Shown piece by piece: positions 48,213 to 57,652 of a stretch of DNA of 64,000 nucleotides (positions are counted from its first letter, which is position 1; the number at the start of each line of letters is the position of its first letter). The notes under the pieces are model-generated. The model saw only the letters and a program-made list of their open reading frames with translations, did no database searches and was not told where the DNA came from. A program made the translations under genes and the position numbers. Source of the stretch: Erythrobacter insulae (GTDB lineage Bacteria; Pseudomonadota; Alphaproteobacteria; Sphingomonadales; Sphingomonadaceae); NCBI RefSeq assembly GCF_007004095.1, contig NZ_VHJK01000001.1, positions 2,484,501 to 2,548,500 on the forward strand, given 5' to 3'.

Positions 48213-51200
48213 ATGGCAATTGCTCCCTTCATCCCGCTGCGTATTCTATCGTCCTATTCGATGCTCGAAGGGGCGATTGATCCCAAAGCCATCGCCAAAC
48301 TGGCAAAGGAGCGCGGATTTCCTGCTATCGCGATCTGTGACCGTAACGGGCTTTACGGTGCAGTCTTGTTTGCAGGTGGGTGCAGCAGTGAAGGTATTCA
48401 GCCCATTATCGGCACTCTGCTGGGCGTTGCGCGGGATGCGGATGGCAAACAGGTCGATTACCTGCCGCTCTTTGCTCAGGATGAGGCGGGCTATGACAAT
48501 CTGTGTCACCTTGTGTCCAAAGCGCACCTTGACCGGCCATTGGAACTTGATCCGCACGTTAAATATGATGATCTGGAAGGCCATAGTGATGGCCTGATCG
48601 CGCTTACCGGTGCGGGCGAGGGCGCGCTGACCCAGCTTTTGGCAGAGGGTCAGGTGCCTGCTGCAGAGGCGGTGTGTGACCGGCTTCAGAAACTGTTTCC
48701 GGGCCGGCTTTACATTGAACTTGCCCGAAATGGCGATGCGGCGGCAGAGCGCGCCGAAGATGCGTTGATCGATATGGCGTATGACCGCGACATCCCGCTG
48801 GTTGCGACCAATCCCGCAAACTTTGCAGAGCCACATATGCACAAGGCGCACGATGCCATGCTGTGCATTGCGAACTCCACCTATGTCGAGAACGAGGACC
48901 GCCCGCGCTCCAATGCGGCGGCTTTCGTCAAATCGGCCTCGATGATGCAAGAGCTTTTCGCGGACCTGCCCGAAGCGATTTCCAACACTATTGTCGTTGC
49001 GCAGCGTTGCGCATTCGCGCCGCCCTATCGCGATCCGATCCTGCCCAGCCTTGCTGGCGATCAGGAAGGTGAGGCCAGAATGCTAGCCGAGCTATCGAAA
49101 TCGGGGCTGGAGGCGCGTCTTGAACCATATGGCGAGATGTCAGACGAAGACCGGAAAATCTATTTTGACCGGCTCGATTATGAGATCGGTATCATCGTCA
49201 ATATGGGCTTCCCCGGCTATTTCCTGATCGTTGCCGACTTTATCCAGTGGGCCAAGGATCAAGGTATTCCAGTGGGTCCGGGGCGCGGTTCGGGTGCTGG
49301 CTCGATTGTGGCTTGGGCGCTGACCATTACAGACCTTGATCCCATTCAGCTTGGCTTGCTGTTCGAGCGGTTTTTGAACCCCGAACGTGTCTCCATGCCT
49401 GACTTCGATATCGATTTCTGCGAGACGCGGCGGGGCGAAGTCATCCGCTATGTGCAGCAGAAATACGGCGCCGATCACGTCGCGCAGATTATCACATTTG
49501 GTAAGCTTAAAGCCCGCGCTGTGCTGCGCGATTGCGGGCGGATTTTACAGATGAGCTATGGGCAGGTTGACCGGTTGACCAAGATGGTGCCCAACCATCC
49601 GACCGACCCATGGACCCTGCCGCGCGCGTTGAATGGCGCGTCCGATTTCAAAGCCGAATACAACAATGATAACGAGGTAAAACGCCTCGTTGATCTGGCG
49701 ATGCAGCTCGAAGGCTTGCCGCGCAACTCATCGACGCACGCCGCCGGCGTTGTGATCGGTGATCGTCCGCTATCCCAGCTTGTCCCGCTATACCGCGATC
49801 CGCGTTCGGATATGCCGGTCACTCAGTACGACATGAAAAATGTCGAGAGCAGCGGTCTGGTAAAATTCGATTTCCTCGGTCTGAAAACGCTGTCGGTTCT
49901 GCGCAAGGCGACCGACCTGCTGGAGCTGCGCGGGATCACGATTGATCTGGGCCAGCTGCCGCTGGATGACAGGGCGGTCTATGATCTTATGCAGGATGGT
50001 AACACGGTCGGCGTGTTCCAGCTGGAATCTGAAGGGATGCGGCGCACGCTCAAAGCGGTGAAACCATCAAATTTCGGCGATATTATCGCGCTCGTATCGC
50101 TCTATCGACCCGGCCCGATGGATAACATCCCGCTGTTCGGTCAACGTAAGGCCGGTGAAGTGGCGATCGAGTATCCGCACGAAAAACTCGAAGGCATTCT
50201 GGCTGAAACCTATGGAATTTTCGTCTATCAGGAACAGGTCATGCAGGCCGCGCAAATCCTCGCAGGATACTCGCTTGGCGATGCCGATCTTTTGCGCCGG
50301 GCCATGGGTAAAAAGGTGCAGGCAGAAATGGACATACAGCGTGTTCGTTTTGTCGAGGGATGCAAGGACGTCTCGGGTATTGAAAAGAAACAGGCGAACG
50401 AACTGTTCGATTTGATCGACAAGTTCGCAGGTTACGGCTTTAACAAATCGCACGCTGCCGCCTATGCGTTGCTTGCGTATCAGACCGCGTGGCTAAAAGC
50501 GCATTATCCCGAAGAATTTTACGCTGCTTCGATGTGTTTTGATCTGCACCAGTCGGAAAAACTGAATATATTTGTCGATGATGCGCGGCGGTATCCGAAT
50601 GAGGAAGGCGGCGTTGCCGTGCTACCACCGGACATAAACGCATCGCAGGCTCGTTTTACCGTCCAGCAAACCGATCAAGGGTACGGCGTGCGGTATGCGC
50701 TGGCTGGGATTCGCAATGTCGGTGAAAAGGCGATGGACGCGATCGTTGCCGAGCGGGAAGCAAACGGCCCGTTTGAAAATCTGAAGGACCTGTGCGAGCG
50801 ATTGCCGCAGGGCTCGATGAACCGCCGCCAGCTGGAAGGTTTGATTTGCGCCGGCGCGTTGGACGCATTGGAGCCCAATCGTGCGTTGCTTTATGCCAAT
50901 GCCGATATGTTGCTGGCGGTGGCAGATGCCGCCATGCGAGAGAGGTCGAGCGGCCAGGTTGGCCTGTTCGGCGGCGATAATGCCGCAGAAGAAGACCTGC
51001 GGCTGCAACCCGCCGAAGAATGGCCGCGGATTGATCAAATGGCCAAAGAGCGTGAAAATTTCGGGTTCTACTTTTCCGCCCATCCGGTTCAACAATTCCG
51101 TGAAGTTGCCTCGGCTCAGGGCGCGCGGACATATCAGAATCTGATGGAGGCCGGTGCGCCGGTCGGCGGGCGTAGCAGCGCGGTCGTCGCGGCAATGGTC

Positions 51201-51701
51201 GAGAGTGTCAATAAAGGCAGAACCAAACGCGGTGCAGAATTTATCCGTGCTGATTTCTCGGACACATCCGGCCAGTTTTCGGCAGCGTGCTTTGAAGAAT
51301 CGTTGGTCGAAAGTTTTCAGAAATGGGCTGATAGCGGTGAATGCGTGCTTCTGACAGTGGAGCTGGATTCGCCCAATCCGGGAGAACCGCCGCGTCTAAC
51401 CGTACGCGGTGCCAAGCCATTATCGGCGGTCAGCGGCAGTACAAAAATGATGCTGCGCGCCGACATTCTGAGTGTGCAGGCGCTCAATGATCTGAAACTT
51501 GAACTTGCCACCGGGGAATCCTCGCCGGGCGAAGTGCTTGTCAGGCTAATCCTGGATGCGGATCAGGAAGCGATGGTGCATCTGGGCAAGAATTTCATCC
51601 TCGATGGCGCTCTGGCCGAACGGCTTGCCGAAGTAGAGGGGATCGAGAATGTCGAGCTGGCACCCGCTCGCGGCCGCGCCAATCTGAAATTGGTGGCGTA
51701 A
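48213..51701 (+). CDS. dnaE: DNA polymerase III alpha subunit DnaE
   Basis: A 1162-residue replicative polymerase. A PHP domain occupies about residues 1-210, the palm follows with catalytic Asp397 and Asp399 in PDFDIDF and Asp553 in VKFDFLGL, then fingers (GYGFNKSHAAAYALLAYQTAWLKAHYP), an HhH region and a C-terminal OB fold (about 980-1060). The PHP metal-binding histidines are absent: residues 8 and 12, His in E. coli, are Pro and Leu. The proofreading function would therefore rest on a separate epsilon subunit. Confidence 0.97.
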   Translation: MAIAPFIPLRILSSYSMLEGAIDPKAIAKLAKERGFPAIAICDRNGLYGAVLFAGGCSSEGIQPIIGTLLGVARDADGKQVDYLPLFAQDEAGYDNLCHLVSKAHLDRPLELDPHVKYDDLEGHSDGLIALTGAGEGALTQLLAEGQVPAAEAVCDRLQKLFPGRLYIELARNGDAAAERAEDALIDMAYDRDIPLVATNPANFAEPHMHKAHDAMLCIANSTYVENEDRPRSNAAAFVKSASMMQELFADLPEAISNTIVVAQRCAFAPPYRDPILPSLAGDQEGEARMLAELSKSGLEARLEPYGEMSDEDRKIYFDRLDYEIGIIVNMGFPGYFLIVADFIQWAKDQGIPVGPGRGSGAGSIVAWALTITDLDPIQLGLLFERFLNPERVSMPDFDIDFCETRRGEVIRYVQQKYGADHVAQIITFGKLKARAVLRDCGRILQMSYGQVDRLTKMVPNHPTDPWTLPRALNGASDFKAEYNNDNEVKRLVDLAMQLEGLPRNSSTHAAGVVIGDRPLSQLVPLYRDPRSDMPVTQYDMKNVESSGLVKFDFLGLKTLSVLRKATDLLELRGITIDLGQLPLDDRAVYDLMQDGNTVGVFQLESEGMRRTLKAVKPSNFGDIIALVSLYRPGPMDNIPLFGQRKAGEVAIEYPHEKLEGILAETYGIFVYQEQVMQAAQILAGYSLGDADLLRRAMGKKVQAEMDIQRVRFVEGCKDVSGIEKKQANELFDLIDKFAGYGFNKSHAAAYALLAYQTAWLKAHYPEEFYAASMCFDLHQSEKLNIFVDDARRYPNEEGGVAVLPPDINASQARFTVQQTDQGYGVRYALAGIRNVGEKAMDAIVAEREANGPFENLKDLCERLPQGSMNRRQLEGLICAGALDALEPNRALLYANADMLLAVADAAMRERSSGQVGLFGGDNAAEEDLRLQPAEEWPRIDQMAKERENFGFYFSAHPVQQFREVASAQGARTYQNLMEAGAPVGGRSSAVVAAMVESVNKGRTKRGAEFIRADFSDTSGQFSAACFEESLVESFQKWADSGECVLLTVELDSPNPGEPPRLTVRGAKPLSAVSGSTKMMLRADILSVQALNDLKLELATGESSPGEVLVRLILDADQEAMVHLGKNFILDGALAERLAEVEGIENVELAPARGRANLKLVA

Positions 51702-51741
51702 TATAGGTATTGCCCGATTTCATGGCGCAGGCGATTTGCGG

Positions 51742-52062
51742 TTAGGGCTTATGCTGTCGGTCAAAAATGGACGTATATCGGGCAGCCAAAACGATCATGG
51801 TTGGTGCCAGCATGGTGTTCCACATATCCGTCCAATGATAATCCCAAAGAATGGGTCGGCTAGAAGAAAGAGTGGTCACAAAATCGCTCACCTCGCCGAA
51901 GATCGCGACTACGAGAACAGCCAGCCAAGGTTTCCAGCTTGATGCGGGCCAGCGGAAAACCCAGCACGCCGCCAAAAAGACGATCAATGCAACATAGATA
52001 TGCAGAGCATCTCTGGCGAGCCCAACATTCCCGACGATAAAGATCTTTAATTGCTGAAACAT
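51742..52062 (-). CDS. Small multi-helix membrane protein, unknown
   Basis: About 106 residues from the ATG 52062 with a GGGGTG ribosome site; the frame continues a little further upstream. Three hydrophobic segments are visible: about residues 17-37, 44-60 and 80-95. No family was recognised with confidence. It is convergent with dnaE and divergent from the acyl-CoA ligase gene. Confidence 0.7.
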   Translation of the reverse strand: MFQQLKIFIVGNVGLARDALHIYVALIVFLAACWVFRWPASSWKPWLAVLVVAIFGEVSDFVTTLSSSRPILWDYHWTDMWNTMLAPTMIVLAARYTSIFDRQHKP

Positions 52063-52163
52063 ATCACCCCGCTTGAGCCCGCTATGCAATTGCAAAGCGC
52101 CGAAATCAACGGCATGAACACATGCAAACTCGGCGATGATCGAAAACTTTTGGGAGAATACAC

Positions 52164-53768
52164 ATGATCAAATTGGGCGCGATGCAGGAATTCACCATGC
52201 GCATCACCAGCGTTATCGACCATGCGGCGCGGGAATCCGGCCCGCGGGAAATCGTGACACGCTGGGCCGATGGTTCGGAAACACGCACCGATTGGTCCGG
52301 TATTCGCCGCGATGCCTTGAAAATGGCGCAAGCTCTTGAGGCACTTGGCCTGAAAAAAGGTGACCGCGTGGCCAGCCTTGCGATGAATCATTCGCGCCAT
52401 CTGGTTAGCTGGTATGGCGTTGCGGGGATGGGCGGCGTGCTCCACACGGTAAACCCTCGCCTGTTCGATGATCAGCTCGAATATATCGTCAATCACGCCG
52501 AAGATAAGGTGCTGTGTTACGATGCGATGTTCCAACCGATCGTGGACCGCATGAAAGAGCGCTGGACCACGGTAGAGCATTACATTTGCTATGACAGCGG
52601 CGAACATTCGCCCGCTTTTGAAGACTGGATCGGCACCCAAAACGGCGATTACGAGTGGGTCGCGGGCGAAGAAACCGATCCGTGCATGATCTGCTACACC
52701 TCTGGCACCACGGGTAATCCAAAGGGGGTTCAGTATGAGCACCGATCAACCCTGATGCACGCAATCGCCGGCCTTCAACCGGCGGCATTCAATTTCTCCA
52801 GCGCCTCTGTGATGCTGCCGGTCGTCCCGATGTTTCACGCGGCAAGCTGGGGGCTTCCCTATGCTGGCGCGATGGCTGGCATCAAATTCGTATTTTCCTG
52901 TGTTAATGATCCCGCGGTGCTGCACGAATTGATGCTGCGCGAGAAAGTGACAGACAGTGCAGGTGTGCCGACCGTCTGGCTCGCGCATTTCCAGTATTGC
53001 GACAAGGAAGGCATCGACCTTCCGCCGCTGAAGGCTGCGACGATTGGCGGGTCCGCTTGCCCGCGCTTTATGATCGAGCGTCTGATGAAGAACGGCACGC
53101 GCGTTCAACATGCGTGGGGCATGACCGAAACATCGCCGATCGGTACCGTGGGCGGGCCAACCTGGGATTGGGAAGAGCTTTCGTTCGAAGAGCGCGTAAA
53201 CAAGACCGCGATGCAGGGCCGCCCGATTTTCGGCGTGGAACTGCGCACGGTCGATCTGGACGATATGGCAACCGAACTGCCGCGTGATGGGAAGACATCG
53301 GGCGCGCTGCAAATTCGCGGCCCATGGATCATCAAACGCTATTTCAAAGCCGAGGAAGACGCTGTGGACGCAGATGGCTGGTTCGACACCGGGGATGTCG
53401 GCATCATCCACCCTGACGGCACGCTGCAATTGACTGACCGGACAAAGGACGTGATCAAGTCAGGCGGTGAATGGATCAGCTCGGTAGAGCTTGAAAACGC
53501 AGCCGTTGGCCATGCAGGCGTTGCCGAGGCAGCGTGTGTCGGAATGCCCCACCCGAAATGGGACGAGCGGCCCGTGCTGTTCGTAGTTCGCGCCGAAGGA
53601 TCAAACGTGACCGGCGATGAGATCGTGGAGCATCTCAAGCCGCTGATCGCGAAATGGTGGCTTCCCGATGCGGTCGAGTTTGTGGATGATATTCCGCATA
53701 CAGCGACGGGCAAGATCAGCAAAAAAGACCTGCGTGACCGGTTCTCCGACTACAAACTCGAAGCGTAG
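52164..53768 (+). CDS. Long/medium-chain fatty acyl-CoA ligase
   Basis: A 534-residue AMP-forming ligase that activates fatty acids to CoA esters. The P-loop is YTSGTTGNPKG, the adenylate core HAWGMTETSPIG and GWFDTGDVG, and the C-terminal lysine is in PHTATGKISKKDL. Preference for medium or long chains is inferred from overall similarity to FadD-type ligases in this group. The DUF411 gene follows after 23 bases. Confidence 0.93.
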   Translation: MIKLGAMQEFTMRITSVIDHAARESGPREIVTRWADGSETRTDWSGIRRDALKMAQALEALGLKKGDRVASLAMNHSRHLVSWYGVAGMGGVLHTVNPRLFDDQLEYIVNHAEDKVLCYDAMFQPIVDRMKERWTTVEHYICYDSGEHSPAFEDWIGTQNGDYEWVAGEETDPCMICYTSGTTGNPKGVQYEHRSTLMHAIAGLQPAAFNFSSASVMLPVVPMFHAASWGLPYAGAMAGIKFVFSCVNDPAVLHELMLREKVTDSAGVPTVWLAHFQYCDKEGIDLPPLKAATIGGSACPRFMIERLMKNGTRVQHAWGMTETSPIGTVGGPTWDWEELSFEERVNKTAMQGRPIFGVELRTVDLDDMATELPRDGKTSGALQIRGPWIIKRYFKAEEDAVDADGWFDTGDVGIIHPDGTLQLTDRTKDVIKSGGEWISSVELENAAVGHAGVAEAACVGMPHPKWDERPVLFVVRAEGSNVTGDEIVEHLKPLIAKWWLPDAVEFVDDIPHTATGKISKKDLRDRFSDYKLEA

Positions 53769-53791
53769 ACAGCTGGATTAAGGACAGTGAC

Positions 53792-54244
53792 ATGATCCGT
53801 ACCCGTTTTGCCGCAATCGCCGCATCGCTGGCTCTGCTTGCTTGCACTCAATCCGTCGCAGCCAGCGTCATTGACGTTGCAAAGACCCCGTGGTGCGGGT
53901 GCTGCGCCGTGTGGGTAGAGCGGATGCGCGCCGCCGGTTTTGAGCTTGCCGTGCGCAATGTCGATGATCTCAATCCAGTCGCTGACAAAGCCGGCGTGCC
54001 GCGCAATCTGCGCGGGTGCCACACTGCCAAGGTCGATGGTTACGTGATCGAAGGGCATGTGCCCGCAGCCGATATCCGCCGTTTGCTGAAAGAGCGGCCC
54101 GATGCGGTGGGGCTTAGCGTGCCGGGAATGCCTATCGGATCGCCGGGTATGGAAAACGGCACCCGCGTTGACCGGTATCAGGTTGTGCTCATCATGCGAG
54201 ACGGGCGCCACCGCGTCTGGTCAGTGCATGGGGGCACAAGCTGA
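53792..54244 (+). CDS. DUF411 putative metal-binding protein, exported
   Basis: A 150-residue protein with an N-terminal lipobox-like LLAC (Cys18) or signal. The DUF411 signature is present: CGCC at residues 35-38 with Trp41, Cys76-His77 in GCHTA, EGHVPAADIRRLL and GLSVPGMPIGSPGME. Relatives are encoded near copper-resistance genes and are thought to bind copper. Here the neighbour is an acyl-CoA ligase, not the copA operon 46 kb away. Confidence 0.88.
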   Translation: MIRTRFAAIAASLALLACTQSVAASVIDVAKTPWCGCCAVWVERMRAAGFELAVRNVDDLNPVADKAGVPRNLRGCHTAKVDGYVIEGHVPAADIRRLLKERPDAVGLSVPGMPIGSPGMENGTRVDRYQVVLIMRDGRHRVWSVHGGTS

Positions 54245-54280
54245 GTGAGACCGCAAAGCGGAGAACAGGGAGAGCAAACC

Positions 54281-54715
54281 GTGGCCAAATACTACATTGA
54301 TCCATCGGCAGAGAATTTTCAGGCGTTCAAGGATTTGCCGCGTAACGAGCCGATCCACATGCTCAACCTGCTGCGATTTCGGGAGCATGCCGAATATCCC
54401 GAAGGTCACGAGCATCATGGCAATGGCTGGTCGGGTCAGCGCGCCTATCGGGAATATGGCAAAACCAGCGGTCCAATTTTCGCAGGCGTCGGCGGCACAA
54501 TCGTTTGGCGCGGCAGTTTTCAGACAATGGTGACCGGACCAGATGACAAGGATTGGCATGACGGCTTTGTCGCTCAATATCCGAATTCGGGCGCCTTTTT
54601 TGAAATGATCAAGAACCCCGATTATCAAAAAGCGGTGGTCAACCGGACTGCCGCTTTGATCGATAGCCGGCTTATGCGGTTTAAACCGGGGCAATCGGGC
54701 GGGGGCTTTGGCTAG
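54281..54715 (+). CDS. DUF1330-like dimeric alpha-beta barrel protein
   Basis: About 144 residues from GTG 54281, with AGGGAGAG seven bases upstream. The sequence has the DUF1330 style (NEPIHMLNLLRFRE, YGKTSGPIFAGVGG, IVWRGSFQ, SGAFFEMIKNPDYQKAVVNR). Function unknown; the fold is often small enzymes or sensors. It follows the DUF411 gene by 36 bases and may share a transcript. Confidence 0.82.
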   Translation: MAKYYIDPSAENFQAFKDLPRNEPIHMLNLLRFREHAEYPEGHEHHGNGWSGQRAYREYGKTSGPIFAGVGGTIVWRGSFQTMVTGPDDKDWHDGFVAQYPNSGAFFEMIKNPDYQKAVVNRTAALIDSRLMRFKPGQSGGGFG

Positions 54716-54776
54716 GCATACGTATCCTCGTCGCAATGGGCTGACCTAATTCGGCTGCGTTAGGCAGGATGTTCGC

Positions 54777-55976
54777 ATGGCACAAAAAACTGTAGCAATG
54801 CTCACAGCGGGCGGTCTTGCGCCGTGCCTTTCCTCTGCTGTTGGCGGATTAATCGAACGCTATACCGAAATCGCGCCCGATATGCGCATTATCGCGTATC
54901 GCGATGGATATGCCGGGTTGCTCAAAGGCGACTGGACCGAGGTGGATGACAGAATTCGCGCCGAGGCCGCCAAGCTTCATGCTTTTGGTGGCAGTCCGAT
55001 TGGAAACAGCCGGGTCAAGCTGACCAATGTCGAGGATTGCGAGAAGCGCGGTCTGGTGAAACCGGGCGAAAATCCGCTGCATGTGGCCGCCGAGCAGTTG
55101 ACCCGCGACGGGGTTGATATCCTGCACACAATCGGCGGCGATGATACCAACACTGCGGCCGCAGATCTCGCCAGATATCTGCACGACAATGACTATCCGC
55201 TCACCGTGGTCGGATTGCCGAAAACGATCGACAATGATGTGATCCCGATCCGGCAATCGCTTGGCGCGTGGACGGCGGCCGAGCAGGGGGCGATCTTTGC
55301 GCGCAATATGATTGCAGAGCACACCGCCAATCCGCGTATGCTGACCGTTCATGAAGTGATGGGGCGCAATTGCGGATGGTTAACGGCGGCGACGGCCCGC
55401 GCGCATCATGAATGGATCAAACACGCACATTTTGCTGAGTGGGAAGAAAATGCGGCCGCACGCTGGGATGTCCACGGCGTCTATGTGCCGGAGCGCCCTT
55501 TGGATATCACGCGCGAAGCCAAACGGCTGCGCGCCACGATGGACGCGCATGGCAGCGTAAATCTGTTCATTTCAGAAGGCGCAGGGCTAAGCGAGATTGT
55601 GGCCGCGATGGAGAGTGAAGGCGCCGAAGTTCCGCGCGACCCATTTGGTCATGTGCAGCTCGACAAAGTGAATCCGGGCAAATGGTTTGCCGAACAATTC
55701 GCTGCGCAGCTGGGCGCGGAAAAAGTGCTCGTGCAAAAGAGCGGGTATTTCGCCCGGTCTGCTCCGGCAAATGAAGCGGACCTTGCTTTAATCCGCCGTT
55801 GCACGGTGCATGCAGTTGACGCGGCGATGCGCGGCGAATCCGGCGTGGCCGGACAGGACGAAGAACGCGGCGATGTGCTTCGCACGATTGAATTTGATCG
55901 GATCAAGGGCGGCAAACGTTTTGATGCGTCGGCGGATTGGTTTGCTGATTTGCTTAGCGAGCTCGGGCAAGATTAA
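54777..55976 (+). CDS. pfp: Pyrophosphate-dependent 6-phosphofructokinase
   Basis: A 399-residue phosphofructokinase. The phosphoryl-donor loop is GGDDTNT, residues 120-126, where Asp123 replaces the glycine of ATP-dependent enzymes; GLPKTIDND at 146-154 carries the PPi-type Lys149. Both are hallmarks of PPi-PFK, which works reversibly in glycolysis and gluconeogenesis. The gene is convergent with the radical SAM gene, five bases apart. Confidence 0.94.
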   Translation: MAQKTVAMLTAGGLAPCLSSAVGGLIERYTEIAPDMRIIAYRDGYAGLLKGDWTEVDDRIRAEAAKLHAFGGSPIGNSRVKLTNVEDCEKRGLVKPGENPLHVAAEQLTRDGVDILHTIGGDDTNTAAADLARYLHDNDYPLTVVGLPKTIDNDVIPIRQSLGAWTAAEQGAIFARNMIAEHTANPRMLTVHEVMGRNCGWLTAATARAHHEWIKHAHFAEWEENAAARWDVHGVYVPERPLDITREAKRLRATMDAHGSVNLFISEGAGLSEIVAAMESEGAEVPRDPFGHVQLDKVNPGKWFAEQFAAQLGAEKVLVQKSGYFARSAPANEADLALIRRCTVHAVDAAMRGESGVAGQDEERGDVLRTIEFDRIKGGKRFDASADWFADLLSELGQD

Positions 55977-55981
55977 CGCGT

Positions 55982-57082
55982 CTAGAGCAAACGCATCTGC
56001 CCGCCCTGTTCGGGGCGTCTGAATTGCGAACAATCGAGCTGGAATTTCGGTTTTGCAATCCCAGCGCGCTTGCACGCTACGCGGAAACGCGCGCGAAAAA
56101 GATCGGCCCACACACCGCTCGGCTTCATGCGCGTAAAGAAATCGGGATCATTGTCTTTTCCAGACCGGATGGAGCGCACGATGCTCATAACCTTGCCCGC
56201 ACGTTCAGGATAATGAACATTCAGCCATTCACGAAACAACGGCGCAACTTCGTGCGGCAGGCGCAGTGGAATCCATCCAGCGCTCTGTACCCCGAATTCG
56301 CCTGCTCTTGCGATGATACCTTCCATAAATTCATCGGTGATCGCCGGGATAATCGGCGATACCGAACAGTGGGCCGGGATGCCCGCCTCGACCAGCTTGC
56401 CAAGCGCTGCGAGCCTCTTTGCAGGCGCGGCGCAGCGCGGCTCCAATTTTGATGACAGCGCGGCGTCCATGCTGGTGACGGAAATCGCGACTGCGACGAG
56501 GTTTTGGCTTGCCATGTCAGACAACAAATCGAGATCACGCAGCACGCGGTCCGATTTGGTGGTGATCGTGACAGGGTGGCGCGCATCAAGGCACACTTCG
56601 AGCAGCTGCCGCGTGATCCCGTAACCGCGCTCAATAGGTTGGTACGGATCGGTGTTGGTCCCCATGGCAATCGGGCGAGGGCGGTATTTGGGTTTCGCCA
56701 GCGTTTCGCGCAGCAATCGGGCTGCGTTGGGCTTGGCAAAAAGCTTTGTCTCGAAATCCAGACCCGGCGACAGGTCGTGATAGGCATGGGTAGGGCGCGC
56801 AAAGCAATAGACACAGCCATGCTCGCATCCGCGATAGGCGTTGATGCTGCGGTCGAACGGCACATCGGGTGAAGCATTAAAGCTGAGGATGGTTTTTGGC
56901 TGTTCGTTGGTGACGGTCGTACGCAGTTTGGCCGGCGGACCGTCCAGCAATTCGACATGATCGCGCCAATCTGCATCGGTCTCTCGCGTGGCAAGGCCGA
57001 AACGGGTTGGGACTGACGCAGATGCTGCGCCGCGTCCGCTTTCATAGTCGGGATGTTCTGGCGTTCTCACGAGTAAGAACAT
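55982..57082 (-). CDS. PA0069-family radical SAM protein
   Basis: A 366-residue radical SAM enzyme. The cluster motif Cys86-x3-Cys90-x2-Cys93 (CEHGCVYC) is followed by ARPTHAYHDLSPGLDFETK and TDPYQPIERGY, typical of the PA0069 family (SPL-like fold). Substrate and product are unknown; relatives are sometimes linked to DNA lesion repair, which is unproven here. It precedes pfp in convergent orientation. Confidence 0.9.
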   Translation of the reverse strand: MFLLVRTPEHPDYESGRGAASASVPTRFGLATRETDADWRDHVELLDGPPAKLRTTVTNEQPKTILSFNASPDVPFDRSINAYRGCEHGCVYCFARPTHAYHDLSPGLDFETKLFAKPNAARLLRETLAKPKYRPRPIAMGTNTDPYQPIERGYGITRQLLEVCLDARHPVTITTKSDRVLRDLDLLSDMASQNLVAVAISVTSMDAALSSKLEPRCAAPAKRLAALGKLVEAGIPAHCSVSPIIPAITDEFMEGIIARAGEFGVQSAGWIPLRLPHEVAPLFREWLNVHYPERAGKVMSIVRSIRSGKDNDPDFFTRMKPSGVWADLFRARFRVACKRAGIAKPKFQLDCSQFRRPEQGGQMRLL

Positions 57083-57109
57083 AAATAGAACAAAGCAGAA
57101 TGTGAAGCT

Positions 57110-57640
57110 CTATTTCTCGCGCAGCCTCGGCATCAAACCGACGAAATTGCAGGGCCGGTTGCGGCTATCAAGCTGTTCGGCAAGGATGCCGTCCCAGCCA
57201 TCTTTCACCGCGCCGTTCGATCCGGGAAGGGCAAATATGTAAGTTCCGCGCGCAACGACCGCACAGGCACGCGATTGGACTGTGCTGGTGCCGATCGTCT
57301 TGAAGCTGAGCCAGCGAAAGAGTTCGCCAAAGCCGGGGATATCACGAGCATCAGTGATTTTGGACAGGGCTTCGGGCGTGACATCGCGGCCTGTCAGCCC
57401 GGTCCCGCCTGTGCTGATAATCGCATCTATGCCCGGATCGTTGATCCACATGCCGAGCTGCTGTGCGAGCAAATCCGCATTGTCTTTCACGATGGTACGC
57501 GCGGCGATATTGTGTCCCGCATCGCTAATTCGCGCGGCAAGGATATCGCCCGAAGTGTCGGTATCGCGCGTTCGCGTGTCGGAAACAGTCAGGACTGCAA
57601 TATTGATCGGCGTAAATGTTTTTGTCTCGTCGATCGCCAC
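57110..57640 (-). CDS. moaB: Molybdenum cofactor biosynthesis protein MoaB
   Basis: A 176-residue MoaB/Mog-type protein that adenylates molybdopterin or acts in cofactor assembly. Visible: VLTVSDTRTRDTDTSGD, ISTGGTGLTGRDVTPEAL and the C-terminal ALPGSNGAVKDGW. The gene begins 12 bases downstream of the lytic transglycosylase stop, same strand, so they may be one transcript. No other moa genes are nearby. Confidence 0.94.
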   Translation of the reverse strand: MAIDETKTFTPINIAVLTVSDTRTRDTDTSGDILAARISDAGHNIAARTIVKDNADLLAQQLGMWINDPGIDAIISTGGTGLTGRDVTPEALSKITDARDIPGFGELFRWLSFKTIGTSTVQSRACAVVARGTYIFALPGSNGAVKDGWDGILAEQLDSRNRPCNFVGLMPRLREK

Positions 57641-57652
57641 TGTCTGCTCCTG

